This document shows positions 1-11,644 of a stretch of 64,000 nucleotides of DNA, in pieces. The stretch is taken from positions 63,591,776-63,655,775 of the forward strand of contig NC_092642.1 of the NCBI RefSeq assembly GCF_039555335.1, given 5' to 3'. The position numbers and the translations under genes were made by a program. The stretch is from Amphiura filiformis (lineage: Eukaryota; Echinodermata; Ophiuroidea; Amphilepidida; Amphiuridae). The notes below the pieces were generated by a model. It ran no database searches and was not told where the DNA came from. It was given only the letters and a program-made list of their open reading frames with translations. Numbering within the stretch: position 1 is the first letter of the stretch; each line of letters begins with the position of its first letter.

Positions 1-217
1 TTGGAGAAAACCTTCTATTAGTAAAATACTATGCTGAGCCACCAGCCTGGGTGGTCACGCTCCAGTAATTTCAGATGATTGAGCTCAGTAATATATCAAA
101 GAATATCTTCCAATTCATGAAAACAAATAGATAATCAGCTTAATCAGGATTAAAAGCTTAGAGGGAAGGTCTTGCTGCTCAGCGAGTGTTTGTAATTATC
201 AGAAGGTTTTCTCCAAA
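1..217. mobile_element. Small TIR/foldback element (possibly cut by window edge)
   Basis: The first 16 bases (ttggagaaaaccttct) are the exact reverse complement of 202-217, and the next few bases inward are loosely complementary. The inverted repeat could extend left of the window. No coding capacity. It resembles a short non-autonomous DNA transposon; the superfamily cannot be told because the left flank is missing. Confidence 0.5.
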
Positions 218-289
218 TTCATTCTCTAATGTAAGGATCTGAATTGGAAAACGAAACCAAATAAAATTAATATTGGTATGTTAAAACAC

Positions 290-1574
290 AGGGAATATTG
301 AAGATATGTAAGCATAGCACAGAAACTGCTTTGCTCGTTGTCAACAACGACACCATGAAAGCCATTGATGAGAACCAAGCTGTTTTCTTAGTCATGCTCG
401 ATCTTTCTGCTGCCTTTGATACCATTGATCACACGATTTTGTTTAACAGACTTGAATGTGACTTTGGTATTAAAGGCACAGCACTCGAGTGGTTTCAATC
501 TTATATGACTGATCGCAATTTTCAAGTATGTGTTGGTGGTAATATGTCTGAAAGGCACTATCTCAAGTTTGGAGTACCTAAGGGCTCTATAATCGGCCCT
601 AAGATATTCACAATGTATTTGCAACCTGTTGCCAACATCATTCGTCAATTTGGCATCCAGTTTCATATTTATGCCGACGACATCCAATTGTATGTTTGTT
701 TTAATCCCACAATACCCGGTGATAGTGCTTGCGCTTTATTTAAGCTAACTTCTTGTGTTGACGAAATACATCGCTGGATGAACAGCAATAAGTTGAAATT
801 AAATCAATCCAAAACTGAGTTCTTTATTGCCGCCTCTCAACATAATATGAACAGATTACAGGACACTGAAATCCACATTGGATCTGACATCATTCGTTCT
901 TCTACCACAGTAAAAAACCTGGGTGTTATTTTCGACTCTACCATGAACATGTCATCTCATATCACATCATTATGTCGCTCTATAAATTTCTCTCTTTGGA
1001 ACATATCCCGTATTAGAAGATTCATCAACAGGGACACAACCAGCCATGCTATGCGAGCCCTTGTTCTGTCCAGATTAGACTATGCCAACTCGCTCTTAAT
1101 TGGATGCAACTCTAGCAACAGAGATTGCAGAACAGGGCTGCTCGCATAATCTTTCAAGTTGCTCGCCGTCATTCCACAACTCCTCTTCTCGCTAGTCTTC
1201 ATTGGCTCCCAGTCAAAGATAGAATCACCTTCAAGACACTTTTGTACATTTTCAAGTCGCTTAATGATCAGACTCCTTCATACCTCACAGACTGCATTAC
1301 CATTTACCAATCTGCTAGACCAGGTCTACGCTCTGCTACAGACACTACTCGTCTTGTCATCGCTTGGAATCACCGGGTGGTTGGTGGTGGGGCTTTCAGC
1401 ATTGCTGGTCCAAAACTTTGGAACAACTTGCCATCATCCATACGGTCATGTCCCACTCAGCAGTTTCAAGAGCCATCTAAAGACTCATTTGTTCACCTCA
1501 TAAGATTTTGTTGTTATTGTTTTCCTCTTCTTTTTGTGTAAAGTGCTATGTTCATATCCTTTGAATTTGTAATA
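290..1574 (+). mobile_element. 5'-truncated CR1/L2-like non-LTR retrotransposon (LINE), body
   Basis: Contains the reverse transcriptase domain and the C-terminal region typical of CR1/L2-like LINEs, without the 5' endonuclease part. The 3' untranslated part runs to a TA at 1573-1574, where two DNA elements are inserted. The sequence resuming at 3324 (TATAAGTGC, then ATT repeats) fits the missing LINE 3' tail, so the LINE is split. It lies antisense within the presumed intron of the LigB-like gene. Confidence 0.85.
298..1503 (+). pseudogene. Broken LINE reverse transcriptase
   Basis: The first reading frame (298-1149) shows reverse transcriptase motif A (LDLSAAFDTIDH), the GVPKGSIIGP block and the catalytic YADD box (YADDIQLY), enough for the polymerase palm. 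Around 1118-1125 the frame shifts and homology resumes as QNRAARIIF and LHWLPVKDRI, a signature of the C-terminal region of CR1/L2-like LINEs. A second shift near 1450 moves the end (LSSFKSHLKTHLFTS, stop near 1503) to another frame. The N-terminal endonuclease is absent. Two frameshifts and 5' truncation mean it cannot make an active enzyme. The open frame begins upstream of any methionine, as expected for a truncated copy. Family assignment is from motif recognition, not a database search. Confidence 0.88.
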
Positions 1575-2345
1575 GCGCCTGTCTAAAAAAAATTGTGCAA
1601 GTGAAAAGCGCCCTCTGTGGCAATTAGAAAATACCGTTGTGACATAATGCTTACATCGACGTCAAGGGCATAGTCTTAGCTCTCAAGAGGGCTGTACATG
1701 TAAATCAATGATAGCATCAAGTTGATCAAAAGTTCCTTCGTGAAATCAAAAGAATGCATCAATTACACAACAATACAAAATTGTTTTTAATGTTTCATCA
1801 TGATAAAGGTATAATGATTCTCTTTTTCCTCTTACAACAAATTAAACGATAAATAAATATTTCACATTCTGCTGTAAAATTAAATACATGTGCATGTCAA
1901 CGATTTTATCATGGTAAATACTGTTCTTTTTGTCATTCAAGACATGTTAAAAGACAAACAAATATTACACACTTATGGGTTAATGAACTTTGACCAGTTC
2001 ATGAAATTTGACAAATTAATGAAATTAGACAAAATAATGCACGCGGCTGGTGTTGATGCGTCTAATGCACGAGCCCCGATGCTAATGCACGGTATTGCAA
2101 GTGTTATGTATAATTTACATGTACAGCCCTATTCCCTTGTACAAGTGGCACAATTGTGATTTTACCCTTTCGTTCTTAACTAAACATATCTCGAGATTAA
2201 AAAGAGCAAGTTGAACAGAACAAACGGTATTTGAGAGCTAAGACTGTCCCCTTTTAACGTTGATGTAAGCATCATGTCACAACGGCATTTTCTAATCGCC
2301 AAAGAGGGCGCTTTTCACTTGCACAATTTTTTTTGAGACAGGCTG
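1575..2345. mobile_element. TIR element, about 770 bp, TA-flanked
   Basis: About 113 bp at 1575-1687 (GCCTGTCT, then an A run) returns inverted at 2231-2345. A second inner inverted block (GGGCTGTACATGTAAAT) lies near 1689-1707 and 2117-2136. TA flanks both ends (1573-1574 and 2346-2347), as in Tc1/mariner-type insertion. The interior has an 89-codon open frame with no recognisable domain, built from short internal repeats. Non-autonomous. Confidence 0.85.
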
Positions 2346-2659
2346 TACAGGGTGTCCCAAAAAAAAGAGGCCCCACATTGCGCCCTCTTTTTCTCCTATT
2401 TCTGAAAAGTTGATCAAATATATTTTGGTATGTAAAGAAACCTTAAATCGTTAGCTTTAATAAACCAAAACAATTCTTTCATTCGGCTCACAATTTTTGA
2501 ATATATGCCCTCTTTAAGAAATGTACCCGTTTTTCACTCTGTCCACGGATGAGGTTTGGCTACATCAAAGATTTAAACGAAACACACGGTTAATGACATG
2601 GATAGATAATAGCATTAGGCTTGGGAAAGCATTCACTATAAGCGAGGATCACCAGCTAG

Positions 2660-2812
2660 CTTCAAACATCTTCGCAACCCCATAGTTCTGCTGCATTCGC
2701 AAGTATCCGGCGCACAAGGATGGTACGCAACGCAATTAATGCAATGAAAACTAGGGCTGAAACCTGTATTCGTCATGGAGGCAACCAGGTAGAGGGCAGA
2801 GCAGCACAGTAA
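2660..2812 (+). pseudogene. Possible mariner-like transposase C-terminal remnant
   Basis: A short frame ending with a stop at 2810-2812 reads RMVRNAINAMKTRAETCIR, then HGGNQVEG. This resembles the end of mariner-family transposases, where a basic helix is followed by a cysteine and a Gly-Gly pair near the terminus. A second frame just upstream (from about 2548) is open for about 45 codons, so a frameshift may separate two remnants. No catalytic DDE/D residues can be placed. The position inside a TA-flanked CAGGGTGTCCC element supports the reading; the sequence match alone is weak. Confidence 0.35.
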
Positions 2813-2845
2813 ACTCACTTCAAAAGAACCAAAGACAAACTAAAG

Positions 2846-2890
2846 AGCCCTTTTCAGGGCTACCTTTTATTCCAAAAAGAGAAATGACTT
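2846..2890 (+). other. Histone mRNA-type 3' stem-loop with purine-rich downstream element
   Basis: AGCCCTTTTCAGGGCT (2846-2861) matches the metazoan histone 3' stem-loop plan: 6-bp stem, TTTC-type loop, then ACC. An A/C-rich leader precedes it and a purine-rich CAAAAAGAGAAATG follows about a dozen bases later, where the U7 snRNP-binding element sits in histone genes. No histone reading frame is found upstream; the stop of the transposase-like frame is 34 bp before it. Confidence 0.45.
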
Positions 2891-3323
2891 ATGTTGTCAA
2901 TAAAAAGAAAGCAAGAAACGAGAAAAACATAAGTAATTGCAAGTATAGCAAAAGAATTTCGCCCAAATTAATGACACTTAACAAAATCCATAACCCATAA
3001 GCCCACCTGTAAAGCCCATTCCCTAAAATAAAGTTGTTATTTTATAAAGTTATCATCGAGGAATGTTTTATATTCATGCATGGTATATGCACTTTTCAAT
3101 CTTTGAAGTAGCAAAACCTTCTCCGTGGACAGAGTGAAAAACGGATACATTTCTTTAAAAGGACATATCTTCAAAAGTTATGAGCCGATTGAAATAATTG
3201 TTTTGGTTTGTTAAAGCTAGCGATTTAAGGTTTCTTTACATGCCAAAATATATTTGATCAACTTTTCAGAAATAGGAGAAAAAGAGGGTGCAATGTGGGG
3301 CCTCTTTTTTTTGGGACACCCTG

Positions 3324-3362
3324 TATAAGTGCTGGTATTATTATTATTATTATTATTATATA
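3324..3362 (+). repeat. LINE 3' tail with (ATT)n microsatellite
   Basis: TATAAGTGCTGG followed by about eight ATT units. CR1/L2-like LINEs often end in a short microsatellite after a GCGCTATAA-like stretch. This is the likely missing end of the LINE interrupted at 1574. Confidence 0.6.
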
Positions 3363-3411
3363 TACATTTTTTCCCAAAAGACCTAATTTCGTTGGTGTTT
3401 TGTGAAAAAAA

Positions 3412-3694
3412 TCCATATCTTCAATACGAAAGGTCAAAATTTTCAACTGATCATCGTCTTTTCATCCCAGCTACATACACTTTAAATACATATCATTAGA
3501 TTTATAAAGTTTACTTCGAGGACTGTTAAATATCAATTTTTAATCATTTGTCATAAAATCGCGAATTTAAAAAAAATCAAAATCATTTGATATGAGAAGG
3601 ACATTCCTTGTATTCAGAATGCAATTCGATATGTCTGATGTGCTCTCATGTCCCACAAAATATACTATCCAAACATTCATACCCTACCCCTTAA
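3412..3694. repeat. Dispersed repeat family A, copy 1
   Basis: About 280 bp clearly similar in the same orientation to 9875-10182 and, for its last part, to 19052-19176. Shared landmarks are CAGAATGCAATTCGAT, AAATCGCGAATTT and TTTCATCCCAGCTACATACA. No coding potential seen. Probably one arm or a piece of a larger element. Confidence 0.8.
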
Positions 3695-3872
3695 GACAAA
3701 GCAAATAAAAACAAATAAGGCGCAATAAAACACGAGATAAATAAAGAAAAAACAAAAAACAACAACAAACAAACAAACAAAAAACTACAAAAAACAAAAG
3801 AAACAAAAAGTCAGTAGTAGAGCCTACAAAGAGGTAAACAACAACAACAACAAAACCATAAAACAAAAACAA
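3695..3872. repeat. A/C-rich low-complexity tract
   Basis: Almost entirely A with interspersed C and AAC/AAAC units, almost no T. Open frames here on the minus strand are composition artefacts (Phe/Leu/Val/Cys runs). Confidence 0.7.
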
Positions 3873-3882
3873 ATAACATTAC

Positions 3883-4010
3883 CTAAATCAAGTAGTTCTG
3901 GAATCATTTCTACAGTGTCCGTGTATCTTCGAGAAGGTTGAGAAAGAATGATTACTTTCGTTGAATGTGTCAGATTGCCGAGAAACTTTAATGGAATTAC
4001 CTCACCCCAT
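3883..4010 (-). CDS. LigB-like extradiol dioxygenase, second exon
   Basis: This 128-nt exon continues the gene at 4219-4730 on the minus strand. The acceptor (TGGACAG) lies immediately above 4010 and the donor (TTTAG then GTAATG) immediately below 3883. The two exons join in phase inside one codon and give KWGEVIPLKFL, then VIILSQPSRRYTDTVEMIPE and LLDLG. A Trp-Gly-Glu-Val-Pro-Leu block followed by Ser-x-Pro-Ser-Arg-Arg is what I recognise in class III extradiol dioxygenases of the LigB family. The exon ends in phase 1, so at least one more exon is needed for the C-terminal active-site residues. None is seen down to base 1; that interval is filled with mobile elements, so the gene probably continues left of the window, or is truncated. 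Confidence 0.75.
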
Positions 4011-4218
4011 CTGTCCATGAAATGAAATGAAAAGAAAATTGCTGTCATAAAATACTTCAACTGAATTTTTGAAGGAATATTTGAGAATGCTTTAAGTATA
4101 AAGTTTATGTTTGACACTGTATTTCTTAATCTTTACAATGTAAAGGAATTTCTTACTAAAAATCGCTATTATTAATATACAAATATCAGAATCCTGTCTT
4201 GCACTCCTTGCAACTTAC

Positions 4219-4730
4219 TTTAGTGGGAAATCATCACTAGCGCCACCTGGAGGCCCAAATGCACTCAATCCACTCACGTCCATAAGCTTGAGTTTCAGTT
4301 CCCTGATCAGGATTGACGCCACTGTACTATCCATTCCAATTGAAATGTTATAACAACAAGGAGGACATTGACAGTTATCCGTGTCAGCGACACCAAAACC
4401 TGTAGGATTAAGATAAAAAATAAACTGTCTCAAATCCGCTATTCCATGTGGTGTGCTGAGAAAAATCAAATCCGGATTTAGATGGCTAATAGATTGGCCC
4501 ACGCCTAAGGCAGCATCGTGTATTGCCCAGGCTTCTTGAATAGCTGTCTGATTCGTAGTGTTAAAATGGGTCGGATCTAATGATATTCCACCGTGTGGAA
4601 GCACATAAGTACCAACAATTTCTCCAGAGCAAGTCTGTATGAGTGTAAGGCTCTGAATGACACAAAGCATTTGACTGTAGCAAGCTAAACATTTGTATTT
4701 GCTACTTCCTGATCCCGATTTACTCGCCAT
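4219..4730 (-). CDS. LigB-like class III extradiol ring-cleavage dioxygenase, first coding exon
   Basis: Encodes the N-terminal 170 residues of a predicted iron-dependent dioxygenase of the LigB superfamily, which cleaves aromatic diol rings in characterised members; the substrate here is unknown. The frame is open further upstream, but the first ATG is at 4730 (MASKSGSGSS, good context, G at -3 and +4); an internal Met at residue 21 is an alternative. Visible motifs: PHGGI at residues 45-49 and STPHG at 92-96. In LigB-family enzymes histidines at these positions bind iron. Residues 118-126 are Cys-rich (DNCQCPPCC), possibly a lineage insertion. The exon ends with donor AAA|GTAAGT and splices in frame to 3883-4010. 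MEMO1, the familiar animal relative, has different signature motifs (my recollection). Function inferred from motifs only. Confidence 0.75.
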
Positions 4731-4799
4731 GACTTTTTGTGCAATAATAACAAATCCCACAATGCATCACGGTGACCTCTACATTGACACACATGTTTA

Positions 4800-6715
<1,916 letters not shown>

Positions 6716-6717
6716 TA

Positions 6718-7097
6718 GACCTTTTCAAATCGAAGTTTTCCTAAGTTTACAATTCCGGGTCATCGACGCTAACGCGAACGCTATTATTACGTCTGAATAC
6801 AAATCTGCGTGGAAGACACGGTCTAGCGTTGGGTATGGCTTGTGAAAGACATTGATATTTATATTGCGGACGACAGACATTTGCATTTTTCTTTCTTTCT
6901 TTTACTGTCACATTGTGAAGTTCCAAATAGTGGAAGTGTTAGTTCAATACCTTTAGAAAATATTTCTCTGTGATAATTTTGGCTAAATACGTTGTATTTT
7001 CACTCAAAAGGGTTGATTCATTGTGCACCAATTTGACCCCTAGCTTATTGAAATACTGCGGATTTCCGATCTTTTCCGATCTTGATTTGAAAAGGTC
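6718..7097. mobile_element. Short TIR element, about 380 bp, TA-flanked
   Basis: GACCTTTTCAAATC at 6718-6731 is exactly inverted at 7084-7097, and TA flanks both sides (6716-6717, 7098-7099). No coding potential. Short perfect TIRs with TA flanks suggest a Tc1/mariner-type miniature element; the interior was not checked against other copies. Confidence 0.5.
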
Positions 7098-7099
7098 TA

Positions 7100-8100
7100 T
7101 TCTCATCAAATATGTGATTAGTATTCTGGATTCGGTCACGTGATAAAGATTTTGTGGCACAGGGACAGCGGAGTCGTTCCTACCTGTAGATTTGCAGAGG
7201 GAGAAGGTGGTTGGGCATGCGGACAAACCCGAACAACATGGCCAAACCATACATGCCATTGGCCTTCAAAAAATTATTGAAGGCCTATGTTCAGAGAAAG
7301 TGCCGCTTGTCATCCGTCATTGGGGGATATCTTCAAGAATGATCTTTGTTATGTTCAGCATACGCCTGACCTCCTAATTCTTTTAATATTATGTCCATTA
7401 GTTGATCACCAGGGATAGACTGAAAACATCTCGCTTGCTTTGGTTTGATTTACGCAATCCAAGATTCAGGTCCGTAGGTAGCAATAGGGAGTATAAGGCT
7501 CTGTAGATCTTCCCTTTGAATGAACTTGAGTTGCCTTGGTTCGACCAGATGAAAGTGGCGGCGGAAGCATTAAAATTTAGAGGCCGAAAGAGCATGTTTT
7601 GTTTCGACCTACTGAGATATTTGCGCGTGATGTTCTAATGACGCCTAATTTGTGCTGAAGTGGGTGATGCGAGTCCATGGACAGGTACTTGTCACTGTGC
7701 GGGTGCCATCCTCTTTTGTATTGATCATAGTGTGTATCATAGGCATTGACTTGTTGATATTTAATTACCACGAAGGTATATTCGACACTAGCCGAAAAAG
7801 ATGGTGGAGCTGAGTAAGTACTGCGTAGACTTCTAAACAATAAGCGACCATTAGCGGCGCGGCCATTGATGTTATTCACGCGTCGTAATACGTTAACAAA
7901 AAGATATAAATTAACAGGTTTACAATTTGAAATTATATGTTGAACATTGAATATATTCTGTAGTAAATCGATGGAATTCGACGGTTATTATGCTTGATCG
8001 TCTGCATGACCAGCTAGTATTCTCCTTTGCCGTCAGTGTGATTCCAGTGCCCGGTTCCAGTCACTCCACGTCGTATTGCGAAGGTGGAGGAGACCAAAGA
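7100..8100. other. No gene recognised
   Basis: Moderately complex sequence with only short open frames on both strands and no motif, splice pattern or repeat structure I can support. Confidence 0.5.
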
Positions 8101-8361
8101 GCTTTTAAATAGAAATAGAGTCGCAATAGATTATATAATCTTGTTTTCGTTTGATGCCGATTAGAAGTTGCGACAGGCTATTCATAAAAGTGGTACCATT
8201 GTTTCGAATAAAGGAGTTCCGCCATTAAATTGGTCACTGATTCGGCATCATATTAACGCTCTACACAACAGGCGAGTCATGTGTAAGGGCAGTCATGTGT
8301 AAAGTGGTACCATTGTACTCACGTATCCCAAATGTGTGCTTGTGTGGGTCTGAAGTATATA

Positions 8362-8884
8362 GACGAATCCAACGAGCCAAGTCATGGTCAGGATTTGGTC
8401 GGCCATCTTTGGTTTCCCGCTAGCACCAACCTGGGGTTTTGAGCACCCGATTGTGCAAATAAAAGCCGCCTAACACCTAGAGAAGATGCAAAGGCGAGGA
8501 GGGTTAATAGAATAATAATATACAATAGAGGTAATCCTGTCGCATCTATTCATACATAGTCCTTTTGTTCATCCATTTGTACATCTTTGAATAGATACGA
8601 CAGGATTACCTGCGGAATTATCTCTATTGTATTATTCTATTAACCCTCCTCGACCTTCTCTAGGTGTAAGGCGGCTTTTATTTGCACAACTGTTGGAGCT
8701 GTATTGTGTTGTAAACTTCTTTTGTCTACCTGTGTTTTCGCGGAAGGTGTAAAACGGGTGATGGAATGCAGTTTAAAATTTCCGCCAAGGCCGAATCATT
8801 TCACATTTTGGATGCATTGTAGCCGACGGGGACCCAACTAAAGGCTGCTAGTCAGGTGTAGGAATGCGTGTATTTGGATTCGTC
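8362..8884. mobile_element. TA-flanked element with GACGAATCCAA termini
   Basis: Begins GACGAATCCAA and ends with its reverse complement, flanked by TA on both sides. The paralogous segment at 11645-12051 has no equivalent, giving near empty-site evidence. Its right part is found again in opposite orientation at 62129-62690. The interior is itself interrupted by a foldback element at 8451-8689. Confidence 0.7.
8451..8689. mobile_element. Foldback miniature element nested in 8362-8884
   Basis: TTGTGCAAATAAAAGCCGCC at the left is inverted at the right, and the complementarity continues nearly to the centre through GAGGAGGGTTAATAGAATAA and a block containing CGACAGGATTACCT. Total about 239 bp with about 100-bp arms. 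No clear target duplication. Confidence 0.8.
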
Positions 8885-9119
8885 TACAAGGAGGATTTAG
8901 CTGTCGATGCAATCATCTTTACCACCCACCTGACGTTAGGCGTTTCATTTAAATAAATTGAATGCTCTCGCTGATCGATTACACATTAGAATGTATGAAG
9001 GCTGCCATGTCCAGTCCATATATCTATATTACACTATAATGGTAATCGCTATACGTATACATGTAAGTATAAGTATAGGCCTATAAAGGTTGTTTTTAAG
9101 AAATTTCCATTTAATTTTA

Positions 9120-9370
9120 TTTTAAGAAGGAGATTGGTATAGAAATAGTGGCGTACCCAAAGAGGGAAGGGGGGTTGGGGAGGGGCAGATTCACCTCTGC
9201 GAGAAGTCTTGGGAGGGGAGGAGGGAGGAAGAGGGAGGGGGATATGGAGAATGAGAGAGGGCTGGAGGAAGGAGAAATAAAAGATATAATAAAGACAAGT
9301 AGATAAATAGAAATATAAGGAAAATGATGGGAATGAGAGAGGGAGGGTGAGAGGGGACAATGAGAGCGAG
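9120..9370. repeat. Purine-rich (GA) low-complexity tract
   Basis: Long runs of G and A on the plus strand (GGGAGGGGAGGAGGGAGGAAG pattern). Three overlapping minus-strand open frames rich in Ser/Pro/Leu result from this composition. Confidence 0.8.
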
Positions 9371-9381
9371 GGAGTGATAAA

Positions 9382-9704
9382 GTGTAGGCATAGGAAAGAA
9401 TAAGTACAGAGAAGGGAAAAGAAAGGAATGATGAATACATTTAATAATAATTATTAGGCCTATATAATAACTAAACACATGACAGCACTGGGCAGCCATT
9501 CGATGATGTCAATGCCTTTATTCGTTACGTAATTAAAACGCCCAGTCAGATGTATTTCACACCTACCAAACACAACTCACCCAATTTCGCAAACTGGACG
9601 TTGAATGTACACTCTCATGAATGTTGATTGGCAACATTTTCCAATATGTCAGCGCTCTAATCGGAAACAATAGAACAATAGACCCTGCAGAGCGTTGGAG
9701 GAGA
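9382..9704. repeat. Dispersed repeat family B, copy 1
   Basis: About 320 bp, same orientation and order as 15307-15625. Shared blocks include CTGGACGTTGAATGTACACT and TTGGCAACATTTTCCAATAT. No open frame is shared between copies. Confidence 0.8.
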
Positions 9705-9874
9705 CTAAAGCTGACACGCGTGCGTTAAAAATGATGTGTCTTGGGTCCAGCATTGTTGTAAACTATTGTTGGTAAGTGACTGATTAATTAGGTAGGAGAA
9801 ACTTTTCCAAACCACCCTAATTTCCCAATTTGCATATGCAAACTTTGCGTTGCATAATGATGCGCTTGGACTTG

Positions 9875-10182
9875 TCCATATCTTCAATATGAAAGGTCAA
9901 AATTTTCAATTGATGGTCGGCTTTTCATCCCAGCTACATACACTCTAAGTACATATCATTAGATTTTTAAAGTTTACTTCGACGACTGTTAAGTATCAAA
10001 AATATCAAATTTTAATAATTTACCATAAAATTTGTATTAAATCGCGAATTTAAAAAAAATCAAAATAATATTATTTGATATCAGAAGGACATTCCTCGTT
10101 TTCAGAATGCAATTCGATATGTCAGATGTCTCAGTTCCCACAAAAATAATGTGCAAACGTTGCTGTCCAAGCCCTTAAATAA
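9875..10182. repeat. Dispersed repeat family A, copy 2
   Basis: Same orientation as 3412-3694; includes a duplicated AAATATCAA-type stretch and a longer AT segment than copy 1, consistent with indels between old copies. Confidence 0.8.
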
Positions 10183-11062
10183 ATGTGTTTTGTCAATGAA
10201 TCCACATGGGTATATACGGATAGTGATTGCCTTGCCCTGAAGTTAATGGACACTTCTTTTTTCAGGAGGCCCTTTCAGGAAAATTACATTCGTTTTATTC
10301 TTTTTTTCTTTCTTTCTGAAAACATGCCAGAATTCGTAGAAAAGTAACACCCACAATTCACCTGCTAACATCACTAAATATTTTTTATTGGATTGGGTGT
10401 GCTCAAATCCCCTGACACTAGCCTAATGTATCAGGGCACAGTTCTTTAACTCCAATCCATTTGCATATTCATTGAATGACCTTTGGAAAATTTTGGTACA
10501 AAAACACATACTCTGCAACTTGAGGTCAAATTTTGTACGGAGGTTATTGAACTATGCCATTGAGACGAGGCCATTGTGGTCCATAGGGGTCGTCAGGCTA
10601 ATTTGCATCTGACCGTCCTTGTCATTCGCAGTATGATCTAATTTAATACTGGGCAGATTCGCAGGGATAGGCAACGTTAGGATGTAGATCCGACTTTAAT
10701 GTGGTGGGTATATCAGATCATCCATCCTGATGTATGGAGTACGCGCCCAGGGGCATCTGGTCAACGTTATTATCTTCTGTAAATCAGACCCTGGATAACG
10801 TCGATGATATATTTTCTGTTTATATAAAGAAATAAAGGCTAGCTAGGACAAGCCCAGTCTGCAAGCTGCTACGGCCTTAATCCCCTGTTGCTAAGCACAT
10901 TTGAATTGGATTACGTAACTGACCTGATCCTTTGACTGTACTGACGCTGACCTAGTGGAGTGAACAGTACATTTTGGGGACTAAGTTGAAAAGCAATCAA
11001 ATTATGATAAAAATTCCCTATAATTTGGAACAGCGTAAACTTCAACCCTGAGTTGAATTCAT
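10183..11062. other. No gene recognised
   Basis: No supported exon, RNA gene or long repeat. A small hairpin (CCTGACAC with TGTATCAGG) lies near 10418-10436. Confidence 0.5.
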
Positions 11063-11152
11063 CTCCATCGGCCACACTGAGATGCATGCATATCGGGTGC
11101 CAATACACTCCATCGGCCACACTGAGATGCATGCATATCGGGTGCCAATACA
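11063..11152. repeat. Exact 45-bp tandem duplication
   Basis: The unit beginning CTCCATCGGCCACACTGAG occurs twice head to tail (11063-11107 and 11108-11152) with no mismatch seen, so the duplication is recent. It carries a palindromic ATGCATGCAT. Confidence 0.95.
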
Positions 11153-11644
11153 TTTTGTACACAAACCTGTTCAATTCGGCACAGAAACAGTGGCAAAAAC
11201 AATGACGGTACGTTTTAACGAGAGAAAAAAAGCACCGAATTTTTACTATCGCTATGGATCGAAAATCTCGCTCAGTAGAAGTAACTTTCCCGGCATTGCG
11301 TACGCAATTTCCGTTACATTCATAAAACAGTGTAAAATCGGCACTCTTTTCATGCTTATTCACATCACCTGTGTAGAAATGGCCTTGAGTACGACAAATA
11401 GGGAAAGGTTTTAGCATAACAAAGAGCAAGCTCCGAAATCTCATTGTAAAAGCTACGGAGCGTAAAGTGTCTCATTTGCATAATAAAGAACAATTTTAAT
11501 AAGAGCCAACACCCTTGGGTAGAAAATGGGGCCAATGAAGATAGATTGAGACCAATTATAAACATGGAAAGTGGCACCCTTGTTTACTGCATACCAAATA
11601 TGGTCTGAACCCTTATGAATATAGTTGTATCCACGGAGCTATCA

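Larger units (their letters stand above)
2348..3323. mobile_element. Mariner-like TIR element, about 976 bp, arms about 200 bp
   Basis: Starts CAGGGTGTCCCAAAA and ends with its reverse complement; inverted arms 2348-2548 and 3122-3323 are similar throughout. TA flanks at 2346-2347 and 3324-3325. The left TA is also the right TA of the preceding element, so one inserted at the other's edge. The interior carries a transposase-like remnant and a histone-type stem-loop, listed separately. Confidence 0.85.
8105..9028. repeat. Diverged duplicated segment, copy 1 (with insertion)
   Basis: 8105-8360 and 8885-9028 match 11645-12051 in the same order and orientation, sharing GAGTTCCGCCATTAAAT, TTTACCACCCACCT and GCTGATCGATTAC. 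Copy 2 lacks the 8362-8884 block, which behaves as an insertion. No coding potential seen. Confidence 0.75.

Noticed and set aside
388..687. 99-codon minus-strand frame in the LINE
   Set aside because: Antisense to the reverse transcriptase motifs.
2636..2818. 60-codon minus-strand frame inside the mariner-like element
   Set aside because: Opposite to a better transposase-like plus-strand frame; no recognisable family.
9049..9499. Three overlapping minus-strand frames of about 100 codons
   Set aside because: Produced by a GA-rich low-complexity tract; no domain or splice context.
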